Source: Bacillota bacterium (lineage in GTDB: Bacteria; Bacillota; Clostridia; Lachnospirales; Lachnospiraceae). Taken from it: DNA of 15,086 nt. A program made the position numbers and the translations under genes. The notes under the pieces were generated by a model. That model was not told the DNA's origin and did no database searches. It saw nothing but the letters and a program-made list of their open reading frames with translations. The DNA lies in the NCBI GenBank assembly GCA_023393095.1, contig JAEWMT010000010.1, forward strand, positions 1-15,086. Direction: 5' to 3'. This document shows, in pieces, positions 1-5,666 of the stretch (positions are counted from its first letter, which is position 1; the number at the start of each line of letters is the position of its first letter).

Positions 1-2
1 GA

Positions 3-200
3 AAAGTAGAGCGTAGTCATCGTAAAGACAATGAGCGATTCTATGCTACACACTCCTTCTACTCCTTTGATGACTTTTCAAAACAACTAAATATATATAA
101 TAAAAGGGATTACAATAATTTTCCCATAAGACCTTTAGGGTGGAAATCTCCCAGGTCTATACTATTTAATTTTGTTAAGTATGGTGTAACATATGTTTGA
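3..200 (+). CDS. IS481-like transposase, C-terminal end (partial)
   Basis: Reading from base 3 gives 65 residues ending at TGA 198-200; the N-terminal part lies outside the window. The peptide begins KVERSHRKDNERFYATHSF and contains NNFPIRPLGWKSP. This is the pattern around the last catalytic acidic residue of DDE integrase-type transposases (the E of VERSHR) and the 'RPLGWKSP' segment near the C-terminus of IS481-like enzymes. Family knowledge: these enzymes cut and join DNA at the ends of their own insertion sequence. The right end of the element should lie in the next roughly 100 bases, but I cannot identify the terminal inverted repeat without the left end. Whether the element is complete is unknown. 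The assignment to a DDE integrase-like transposase is firm; the exact IS family is likely but not proven. Confidence 0.85.
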   Translation, partial: KVERSHRKDNERFYATHSFYSFDDFSKQLNIYNKRDYNNFPIRPLGWKSPRSILFNFVKYGVTYV

Positions 201-365
201 CAACCCTACAAATATAACTTCTTGGGATTCCATGATCATACCATTTATTCGCATTTCACCGCATTGATATCCTCTATTTTTTATAGACTATCCGCGTAAA
301 AAGGCCTTCGGGTACTTGGCCTGTAGTAATGAATTAAACAAGACATGCTGTTGTCATATTTTGTG

Positions 366-398
366 TGCTATAATAAAAACAAAAGCTGAATATGGAGG
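366..398 (+). promoter_or_regulatory. Extended -10 promoter and ribosome site for the DUF3788 gene
   Basis: TGCTATAAT at 366-374 is an extended -10 element with a perfect TATAAT. No good -35 lies 16-18 bases upstream; the TTGTCA at 351-356 is only 12 bases away. GGAGG at 394-398 is a strong Shine-Dalgarno sequence seven bases before ATG 406. Together they give a short leader of about 25 bases. The promoter is inferred from sequence only. Confidence 0.5.
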
Positions 399-405
399 AG
401 ACGCA

Positions 406-819
406 ATGTTTGAAAAAATACCAACAAATGAAGAAATGATAGCTTTAATTGGACAACCCTTGTTCGAGGTATGGGTAAAGTTAACTGATTTAATAGAATC
501 AAAATATGATATGGAACGTCTTTGGAACAACGGTGGGAAAAGATGGACATATGAGTATAAATATCGTAGAGGCGGTAAATCCTTATGCGCCTTATACGCA
601 AAAGAAAATGTGTTTGGATTTATGGTTATCTTTGGCAAAGATGAAAGAGCTAAGTTTGAAGCAAATAGAAATGATTACTCAATAGAAGTACAACGAGTTT
701 ATGATGAATCTACGACCTACCATGATGGAAAGTGGATGATGTTTGAATTGACGGATACATCACTATTTCCTGACATGGAAAAGTTGTTACTAATCAAACG
801 GAAGCCAAATAAAAAATAG
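406..819 (+). CDS. DUF3788 family protein
   Basis: This 137-residue soluble protein has no signal peptide or membrane segment. It resembles the DUF3788 family: an N-terminal 'PTNEEMIALIG' helix, a central 'KRWTYEYKYRRGGKSLCALYAKENVFGFMVIFGK' beta-rich part, and a C-terminal 'YHDGKWMMFELTDTSLFPDMEKLLLIKRKP' segment. The molecular function of DUF3788 is not known; members are small cytoplasmic proteins often found as single genes. I chose ATG 406 because GGAGG lies seven bases upstream. The frame is open back to TTG 316, but that start would put the promoter inside the gene. It stands alone, between an IS remnant and a gene-poor stretch, which suggests an accessory gene that may have arrived with mobile DNA. 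The family call rests on remembered sequence pattern, not a search. Confidence 0.72.
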   Translation: MFEKIPTNEEMIALIGQPLFEVWVKLTDLIESKYDMERLWNNGGKRWTYEYKYRRGGKSLCALYAKENVFGFMVIFGKDERAKFEANRNDYSIEVQRVYDESTTYHDGKWMMFELTDTSLFPDMEKLLLIKRKPNKK

Positions 820-1055
820 CTTTTATCCTGTTAGAGTAAAGAGGGGCGGCGAACGGCAGCCGGGGTACCTTACTACCACATTATGAAATTATTCAATCTA
901 TATATCCCTCGTACATTGCTGTATCCGAAAATGGTTTTTTCTCGATTACATTACGTTCGGGTTCTCAAATAGGCATATTTGCTCATTTCTTGTATCTGGA
1001 CATACAATCAGAACGCAACTCAAGACAAATGCTTTATACGTTTTTTATACCTTAG
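820..1055 (+). other. Gene-poor stretch with a start-less open frame
   Basis: Between the DUF3788 gene and the ZIP gene lie about 280 bases with no convincing gene. One + frame stays open from 840 to the TAG at 1053-1055 (71 codons) and reads, in part, PHYEIIQSIYPSYIAVSENG and ITLRSGSQIGIFAHFLYLDI. It has no usable start codon until ATG 1029 and no ribosome site. It begins in an unusually GC-rich patch (842-868) that differs from the AT-rich DNA on both sides. It could be the tail of a gene cut by an earlier insertion, or chance. I do not recognise the peptide. Confidence 0.25.
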
Positions 1056-1080
1056 ATATATTATCTTGGTAATGAATAAC

Positions 1081-1109
1081 TAGGATGGCTAAAATGCCCT
1101 GCTATCCTA
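1081..1109 (-). terminator. Possible hairpin terminator of the ZIP gene
   Basis: TAGGAT at 1081-1086 pairs with ATCCTA at 1104-1109, and GGC/GCC can pair inside. The hairpin overlaps the ZIP stop codon. The bases following on the minus strand are not a real U-run, so termination would be weak. Confidence 0.3.
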
Positions 1110-1878
1110 ATGCCACATCCAGTGACATCATAATCAGAAAACCAATTGCGAAGCCTATCGTACCGATATTACTATGCTCCCCCTCAGAGGCTTCCGGTAT
1201 CAGTTCCTCCACTACAACATAGATCATTGCCCCTGCTGCAAAGGATAATAGATAAGGTAATATAGGCACAACAATACCGGTAAGTAAAATAGTAATTAAT
1301 GCACCAATCGGTTCAACAACTCCTGACAGTAAGCCATAAAAAAAAGCCTTACTTCTGCTTGCTCCTTCACTTCTTAGCGGAAGGGATATCACAGCTCCTT
1401 CCGGAAAATTCTGAATCGCAATACCAATGGCAAGGGCATAAGCTCCCGCAACTGTTATGGAACTGCTGCCGCTTAACAGTCCCGCAAATACTACACCAAC
1501 AGCCATTCCCTCCGGGATATTATGCAAAGAAACTGCAAAAATCAGCATCGTATGTTTCTTTAAGCCACTTTTCATTCCTTCTGGCTCATCACTGTTCAGA
1601 TGAAGATGAGGTATAATTTTATCCATCAGCAGTAGAAAAGCGATACCTATGATAAATCCAACAACGGCAGGTATAAATGCGAGTTCTCCCATATCTGCGG
1701 ATAATTCCATCGAAGGTATTAAAAGTGACCAGACTGAGGCTGCTACCATAACTCCTGAGGCAAATCCAAGTAATCCCTTCTGAATTAATGGTTTTATTTT
1801 ATTTTTAAGTAAAAATACACATGCAGCACCAAGAACAGTTCCAGCAAATGGTATCAGCAATCCAAAAGCTATCTGCAT
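1102..1878 (-). CDS. ZIP family metal transporter
   Basis: This 258-residue, almost wholly hydrophobic protein has about eight membrane segments and both ZIP signature sites: HNIPEGMAVGV at about 119-129 (TM4) and QNFPEGAVIS at about 156-165 (TM5), plus EELIPE near 224-229. A short polar loop with HLHL (91-94) precedes TM4 and could bind metal. Family knowledge: ZIP proteins of the ZupT/GufA type move zinc, iron or manganese into the cytoplasm, and the His/Asn/Glu residues of these motifs form the metal site. I chose ATG 1878 because GGAGGG ends six bases upstream; the in-frame TTG at 1881 sits too close to that ribosome site. It follows the GtrA-like gene on the same strand after a repeat-rich gap, so cotranscription is possible but unproven. 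The metal specificity cannot be told from the sequence. Confidence 0.93.
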   Translation of the reverse strand: MQIAFGLLIPFAGTVLGAACVFLLKNKIKPLIQKGLLGFASGVMVAASVWSLLIPSMELSADMGELAFIPAVVGFIIGIAFLLLMDKIIPHLHLNSDEPEGMKSGLKKHTMLIFAVSLHNIPEGMAVGVVFAGLLSGSSSITVAGAYALAIGIAIQNFPEGAVISLPLRSEGASRSKAFFYGLLSGVVEPIGALITILLTGIVVPILPYLLSFAAGAMIYVVVEELIPEASEGEHSNIGTIGFAIGFLIMMSLDVALG

Positions 1879-1918
1879 CAAAATCCCTCCTGCTTCTCTT
1901 ATCTTTATGTTATATTTA

Positions 1919-2038
1919 CTATATCATTTCCTTTAGTAACCTTTCAAGCTTTTCCTCCTGATAAATCTTTTCAGGCTTATATTTATTTATCCTATTATTA
2001 CTTTTTATCTTAATATTTATTTTCAACCGATGTTTCAT
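1919..2038 (-). CDS. Possible 39-residue small ORF in the repeat-rich gap
   Basis: An ATG at 2038 opens a 39-codon frame ending at TAG 1919-1921, just upstream of the ZIP gene. The peptide is very basic at first (MKHRLKINIKIK) and then helix-like (PEKIYQEEKLERLLKEMI). Only a weak AGGA lies upstream. The start sits inside the last unit of the 34-35 bp repeat, so it may be a fragment of a longer lost gene, or not translated at all. Confidence 0.2.
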   Translation of the reverse strand: MKHRLKINIKIKSNNRINKYKPEKIYQEEKLERLLKEMI

Positions 2039-2113
2039 TTCATCCTGATATTTATTTTCATCAGTCGTTTTATTTCATCCTGATATTTTTTTCATCAGAC
2101 GTTTCATCTCATC
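2028..2113. repeat. Imperfect 34-35 bp tandem repeat, about 2.5 units
   Basis: TCATCCTGATATTT followed by 3-4 T/A bases and TTCATCAG occurs at 2040-2064 and again at 2075-2098. The joining sequences CGTTTTATTTCATCC and CGTTTCATCTCATC match each other, and a third, more worn copy lies at 2028-2045. The period is 34-35 bases and so not a multiple of three. The array abuts the 18-bp repeat array downstream of the GtrA-like reading frame. Confidence 0.7.
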
Positions 2114-2134
2114 ATAATATTTCTTTTCTTCCAA

Positions 2135-2206
2135 TTATTTATTTTTGTCCTGTTATTTATTTTTGTCCTGTTATTTCTTTCTGTCCTGTTATTTCTTTTT
2201 GTCCTG
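2135..2206. repeat. Four tandem copies of an 18-bp repeat at the GtrA 3' end
   Basis: TTATTTATTTTTGTCCTG at 2135-2152 is repeated exactly at 2153-2170; near-copies with TTC in place of TTA lie at 2171-2188 and 2189-2206, and a worn fifth follows. Read on the minus strand, the coding copies specify the hexapeptide EITGQK. In the two copies nearest the ZIP gene, the Glu codon GAA is TAA, so the protein stops within the array. Two identical stop-bearing copies suggest that duplication happened after the stop mutation. Confidence 0.9.
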
Positions 2207-2648
2207 CTATTTCCTTGTCGATGTTAGCATCGCCTTCTCTAAAATGTCTTCGAAAAATAAAAAATCGGCTTGCCACGTAATTTCCAATGATTACAACTGC
2301 ATTTGAAGCAATCTTAATAATAAAATCATTATAATGTAGCAGACTTACAAATACATACATAATTCCCATATCAAGAGCTCCGGTAAAAACACGGCAAAAG
2401 ATAAATGATGCAAACTCAAATAATATTGCATTAAAATTTGTATTCTTACTCAAAAATACATATCTCCGATTGGTTACATATGCGAATACCACAGCCAAAA
2501 ACCATGCGATTGCCGTACTCGCCAATAGATGAATATGAAAAATCCTAGTACTTATAAAATAGGCTATTACATTCACTAAAGTAGTACATCCACCAAAAAA
2601 AATATATAAAATTACTTCCTTGTATCTTTTAAATAATCCATTTATCAT
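2157..2648 (-). CDS. GtrA-like membrane protein with repeated C-terminal tail
   Basis: This 163-residue protein has four predicted membrane segments and matches the GtrA pattern: 'YIFFGGCTTLVNVIAYF' in TM1, the 'FAYVTNRRYVF' loop after TM2, and 'NYVASRFFIFR' after TM4. Family knowledge: GtrA proteins are thought to help flip or handle lipid-linked sugars for cell-surface polysaccharide or teichoic acid glycosylation, usually beside a glycosyltransferase. None is adjacent here. The odd part is the tail: after residue 139 the protein reads EGDANIDKEIAGQKEITGQK and ends with another EITGQK copy, a polar hexapeptide repeat not typical of the family. The DNA repeat runs past the stop. ATG 2648 is preceded by GAGGA at a good distance, and a promoter lies about 70 bases upstream. 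The repeated tail should be cytoplasmic if the topology is as usual. Confidence 0.88.
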   Translation of the reverse strand: MINGLFKRYKEVILYIFFGGCTTLVNVIAYFISTRIFHIHLLASTAIAWFLAVVFAYVTNRRYVFLSKNTNFNAILFEFASFIFCRVFTGALDMGIMYVFVSLLHYNDFIIKIASNAVVIIGNYVASRFFIFRRHFREGDANIDKEIAGQKEITGQKEITGQK

Positions 2649-2717
2649 ACGACATCCTCAATAGTTAAGTTATAAAATAGTTGATATACAGGGAGATAAA
2701 TCTGCTAGCTATTTTGT

Positions 2718-2746
2718 AATATAGTACAGGTTTATCAAAATTGCAA
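2718..2746 (-). promoter_or_regulatory. Sigma-A-like promoter for the GtrA gene
   Basis: On the minus strand TTGCAA (2741-2746) is followed, after exactly 17 bases, by TATATT (2718-2723). That is four of six and five of six consensus bases. It would give a leader of about 60 bases before ATG 2648. Confidence 0.5.
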
Positions 2747-2780
2747 TAATTCTATTCAAATTAGCTCTCACTTAGATATA

Positions 2781-2809
2781 TTGACACATTGGTTTATCCA
2801 GCTTATATT
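2781..2809 (+). promoter_or_regulatory. Sigma-A-like promoter for the 2882 gene
   Basis: A perfect TTGACA (2781-2786) is followed after 17 bases by TATATT (2804-2809). It points rightward to ATG 2882, giving a leader of about 65 bases. With the opposite promoter at 2718-2746 it forms a divergent pair; the two -35 boxes are only 34 bases apart, so the two genes may influence each other. Confidence 0.7.
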
Positions 2810-2881
2810 ATATTATAAGTAATTTTATACAACTCTATTTACGCTTGTAAAGCGAATTTATTTGCTACAGAGGTGATGCAA

Positions 2882-3520
2882 ATGAGTGTTATAGTCAGAC
2901 ATAAGAATATACCGGAAATTTCAGAACTGAAAAATCGACTATATATTCTTGCAGTGTTTAATATTATTATGTTGGACGAAGATAATGCTTGGTTGAGGAT
3001 ACACAGTAAATTAACAGATCCTGATGGTCAATTATCTATCTTTCAGATTTATAATGGCGCAGGGGATGAAATGTTCGTAATTTTTTCAAATGATGGTTGC
3101 ATAATCAAAGGCTTTGACCACGAATCTTTCTTCTCACCATATGCAAGAGATGAATTTCATGTGTGGGATGGAATTTATGATGAGGTTCCCCAAAAGTTGC
3201 TTCGCCAACTGGATGACCCCATGTTTGAAAAGGATGATGTAACATTCTGTATCTGGAGTGAAACTGATGATTCTGAATGGCATAAAGGAAGCATTGAAAA
3301 TTCTGATAACGACGACGATGGCTTTGATTTTCTGATTGACTATCTATATTCTTCCCCAGAGGATCTCTGCAAGTGGGCGCAAAACTATTTCGAAAAAGCT
3401 TTTTCGCAGGCAACAATTAAACAGATTTATTCAGGAGTAAGTGTAGATGAAAAGATTATTAAAGAAATAAATCCTGAAAGAGATGCACAACTTGCCTTGA
3501 AAGAAATTGCTGTTTTGTAA
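2882..3520 (+). CDS. Uncharacterised 212-residue soluble protein
   Basis: I recall similar uncharacterised proteins in Firmicutes but cannot name a domain. It has no signal peptide or membrane segment and is acidic, with an acidic run at about 140-150 (ENSDNDDDG). Recognisable features include 'GAGDEMFVIFSNDGCIIKGFDHES', then 'WDGIYDEVPQKLL', then 'FCIWSETDDSEWHKGSIE', then 'WAQNYFEKAFSQATIKQIYSG' near the C-terminus. The pattern of conserved-looking Trp, Gly and Asp positions suggests a single globular domain of the SMI1/immunity-protein size range, but that is a guess. I chose ATG 2882 because AGAGGTG (2869-2875) ends six bases upstream; the GTG 2873 and ATG 2876 in frame lie inside or next to that ribosome site. 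It stands alone with its own strong promoter. No toxin gene is adjacent that would support an immunity role. Confidence 0.75.
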   Translation: MSVIVRHKNIPEISELKNRLYILAVFNIIMLDEDNAWLRIHSKLTDPDGQLSIFQIYNGAGDEMFVIFSNDGCIIKGFDHESFFSPYARDEFHVWDGIYDEVPQKLLRQLDDPMFEKDDVTFCIWSETDDSEWHKGSIENSDNDDDGFDFLIDYLYSSPEDLCKWAQNYFEKAFSQATIKQIYSGVSVDEKIIKEINPERDAQLALKEIAVL

Positions 3521-3555
3521 ATTACATAGTATCACCGGAATTCGGATGCAGTATA

Positions 3556-3676
3556 AAGAGGCTGTCGCTAATAGACTACATTGATATAAGGTACTCCGCA
3601 TAATTTCCTTAATGCAAGTGTGGAGATTATGCGGAGTCCTTTAAATCATATACACCTTACATGCGACAGTCCCTTT
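3556..3676. mobile_element. MITE-like element with IS1182-type ends
   Basis: AAGAGGCTGTCGC (3556-3568) is an imperfect inverted copy of GCGACAGTCCCTTT (3663-3676), and both ends are flanked by TATA (3552-3555 and 3677-3680), which may be a target duplication. Inside is a 16-bp stem (3593-3608 with 3622-3637). The element is about 121 bp with no reading frame. 'GGCTGTCGC'-type ends recall IS1182-family elements, so it may be an internal-deletion derivative moved by such a transposase. That link is from memory, not a search. Confidence 0.5.
3593..3637. terminator. Strong hairpin between convergent genes
   Basis: ACTCCGCATAATTTCC (3593-3608) pairs with GGAGATTATGCGGAGT (3622-3637): 16 pairs with one G-U, around a 13-base loop. 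No long U-run follows on either strand, so it would work as a transcription barrier or RNA-end stabiliser rather than a textbook terminator. It lies between the 3' ends of the 2882 gene and the L,D-transpeptidase gene. Confidence 0.45.
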
Positions 3677-3720
3677 TATAATTATGATAAGACTGCAAAG
3701 ATTTGTAATCCATCCTTTTA

Positions 3721-5247
3721 CTATTGAGAAGTTTTTTCAGTGTTGTCTTTCTTGAGGTTCTGATTATCAGAATTATTCCGAGCTACAATATCTCTATACT
3801 TTTCTGGATCGTAATTTTCAGTTCCCGGTAATTCATAAACTACTATTGCAACCCCTCTTTGTATATACTGAAACATTTTTTTCGCAGCAGCTGGGGGCAT
3901 ATTAACACATCCATGGGAGCCATTCGTCATAAATATATCCTTACCAAATTGTCCGTGTCTCCATGGCGCATCGTGAAGTCCTATATTCCTGTTAAAAGGC
4001 ATCCAGTATTTTACTGGTGTTGAATAATCTTCACCCACAAGGGTTGCATCATTTTCCTTGTATTGTAACGGATAAGTGCCGACCGGTGTTCCAAGGCGTT
4101 TTGATACATTTCCAGAGACAAAGTCAGACTCTACGATAAGCTTACCATCTTTATAGAAGAATAGATGCTGTGCCGAAAGATTTATTTCAACATAAGTATC
4201 TCCGATATCATCCTTGCCATGTTGCTGTGCCGTCTGGAAATAAGACGGATCTCTTTTCACCTTTTTACCACTCTTAATCAGCTTTGTTAACGCCTTCACT
4301 TCCTCAGGCCGGTTTAACCACCAACCATAATCTCCGCCCTTCACTTTAACTACATCTCCATAAGAAGTTTTAAAGGTTCGGATTCGACCAAACGAATTGT
4401 AGGTCTTTCCAATATAATCTACAAATTCCTTAACCTTGCTTGAGTCAAGTTTTACTTTACCTTTCTTGTCAACGGAAAGCCATTTACTGATCTTAGATCC
4501 ATCTACTACTTCCGTATTTTCTCCAAATTGATAAGTTATTTTAGCACTGGCAATCTTATTCATTTGTTCAAGGACACTAAATAATTCAGGAGATTTTGAG
4601 TTGATCTTAGGCTTTACATAACAATCTGCTTTTTCAATTGACAATGTTGGTTCCAAATTATCTATTGCTTTTACGACAGCCTGATACATTTTGTCCTCAT
4701 CCACCTGTGTTCCCTCTTTCTCGGGAATAATCTCAAAACCGTTGTCTCCATACTCCGAAACCGTTGCGTTTTCCGGTAACTTAATATTTGTCTCATCAAA
4801 GCAGCTTAGATTTTGGATGTGTTTCTCCAGTAAGGTCTTATCATACTTAACCATTGTTTTAATCTCTAAATTATGATGCTTAAACAAGGAAGCAGGCCAT
4901 GCAAACATATTTTGTTTCTTTAATAGATCTGATACTCCGCCTTGAATTACAGTATGTAAATCAATATCCTTACCGTCAATAGCATCCTTAATACCATTTC
5001 TCCCTTCGACGATTAAACGATATGATTTTACTTCGGAAGTTATCGCTTCCTCTGCTTTATCTACAGTCATGTTTGAAGTCTTGACTCCATTTATCTCTGT
5101 ATTAGTGTAAAAATGATTTTTGTAATAAAATGCTGCCAACAGATAAATCAGCAGTAGTACACCAAAGGTTCCGGTACCGATCAATGCCCCGTTCCTTATG
5201 TATTTCCCACTTATATTCCTGTTCTTATTATTGGCCTTAGTAGACAT
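3721..5247 (-). CDS. Membrane-anchored L,D-transpeptidase (YkuD domain)
   Basis: The 508-residue protein starts with a short cytoplasmic basic stretch, one membrane segment at about 20-41, and then an extracytoplasmic part. The middle (about 60-330) fits the repeated beta-rich PG_binding_4-type domains that precede YkuD in clostridial enzymes. The C-terminal YkuD domain (about 350-472) carries the catalytic signature: His425 in GLHDAPWRHG and NGSHGCVNMPP, with Cys447 as nucleophile. Family knowledge: these enzymes make 3-3 cross-links in peptidoglycan or attach proteins to it, and are resistant to most penicillins but not to carbapenems. The tail after 475 is polar and Asn/Lys-rich. ATG 5247 is preceded by AAGGTG four bases upstream. 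The gene stands alone on its strand, behind a terminator from pckG and a leader full of palindromic repeats, so it may have its own unusual regulation. The exact cross-link made is not known. Confidence 0.95.
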   Translation of the reverse strand: MSTKANNKNRNISGKYIRNGALIGTGTFGVLLLIYLLAAFYYKNHFYTNTEINGVKTSNMTVDKAEEAITSEVKSYRLIVEGRNGIKDAIDGKDIDLHTVIQGGVSDLLKKQNMFAWPASLFKHHNLEIKTMVKYDKTLLEKHIQNLSCFDETNIKLPENATVSEYGDNGFEIIPEKEGTQVDEDKMYQAVVKAIDNLEPTLSIEKADCYVKPKINSKSPELFSVLEQMNKIASAKITYQFGENTEVVDGSKISKWLSVDKKGKVKLDSSKVKEFVDYIGKTYNSFGRIRTFKTSYGDVVKVKGGDYGWWLNRPEEVKALTKLIKSGKKVKRDPSYFQTAQQHGKDDIGDTYVEINLSAQHLFFYKDGKLIVESDFVSGNVSKRLGTPVGTYPLQYKENDATLVGEDYSTPVKYWMPFNRNIGLHDAPWRHGQFGKDIFMTNGSHGCVNMPPAAAKKMFQYIQRGVAIVVYELPGTENYDPEKYRDIVARNNSDNQNLKKDNTEKTSQ

Positions 5248-5300
5248 ACGACACCTTCATTCATTTTTTGTTATACACACTACTACCACCCATGCTTTTT

Positions 5301-5338
5301 TGGGTTTTACCCAAAGAATAGTTACTTTTTCTATTCTT
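5301..5338. other. Two small perfect inverted repeats in the transpeptidase leader
   Basis: TGGGT-TTT-ACCCA (5301-5313) is a five-pair hairpin, and AAGAATAG (5314-5321) pairs perfectly with CTATTCTT (5331-5338) around nine bases. They adjoin each other and the 23-bp palindrome array, 54 bases or more upstream of ATG 5247. On the minus-strand RNA they would extend the row of hairpins towards the ribosome site. Confidence 0.55.
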
Positions 5339-5340
5339 CT

Positions 5341-5454
5341 AGTCTTGCATTTTTTGCAAGACTTTTCTTGCATTTTTTGCAAGACTTTTCTTGCATGATT
5401 TGCAAGATTTTGCTTGCATGTTTTAGCAAGCCTTTGCATGCAGGATTTATGCGT
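5341..5454. repeat. Array of 23-bp palindromic repeats upstream of the L,D-transpeptidase
   Basis: Units CTTGCA-N5/6-GCAAG start at 5344, 5367, 5390 and 5413, exactly 23 bases apart; a fifth, worn unit lies at about 5434-5454. Each unit is itself an inverted repeat. In unit 1 the arms are AGTCTTGCA (5341-5349) and TGCAAGACT (5355-5363), nine perfect pairs with a T5 loop. Units 1 and 2 are almost identical and later ones decay with distance from the gene. As DNA they could be stacked operators; as RNA a row of hairpins. There are no unique spacers, so it is not a CRISPR. Confidence 0.92.
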
Positions 5455-5471
5455 GACTATGGTACTATCTT

Positions 5472-5499
5472 ATCATATCATATTTTTAAAAAAAGTCTA
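5472..5499 (-). promoter_or_regulatory. Possible promoter for the L,D-transpeptidase
   Basis: On the minus strand TAGACT (5494-5499) and TATGAT (5472-5477) are 16 bases apart, with four and five of six consensus bases. A start near 5465 would put the whole palindrome array inside a leader of about 215 bases. Other weak boxes exist in this AT-rich stretch, so the call is tentative. Confidence 0.35.
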
Positions 5500-5585
5500 C
5501 TTTAGATAGATTACATTTATTTTAAATTAATGTTACAATTCTTTTTCAAATTTAATTAGATCTATTTGCTTCATCTGATTATGGA

Positions 5586-5631
5586 AATAAATAAAAAGAA
5601 CTGCCATACTAATTTCTTAGTACAACAGTCC
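5586..5631 (-). terminator. Rho-independent terminator of pckG
   Basis: On the minus strand a 15-pair stem (5617-5631 with 5598-5612; G-U pairs included) closes a GAAA tetraloop and is followed by TTTTTATTTATT (5586-5597). It lies 36 bases after the pckG stop and separates it from the transpeptidase gene. This is the clearest terminator on this side of the window. Confidence 0.9.
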
Positions 5632-5666
5632 ATTTCTACATTCTTAAAAACCTATTATTAATTATA

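Noticed and set aside
316..405. Longer version of the DUF3788 protein starting at TTG 316
   Set aside because: It has no ribosome site, would include the promoter, and the extra 30 Cys-rich residues do not fit the family. ATG 406 has GGAGG upstream.
5257..5439. 60-codon minus-strand frame through the palindrome array
   Set aside because: The 23-bp period shifts frame in each unit, so the peptide has no repeat; the stretch is a repeat array and leader rather than a gene, and there is no ribosome site.
5341..5454. CRISPR array
   Set aside because: Units are directly joined with short T-rich joints and no unique spacers, the repeats decay along the array, and no cas gene is near.
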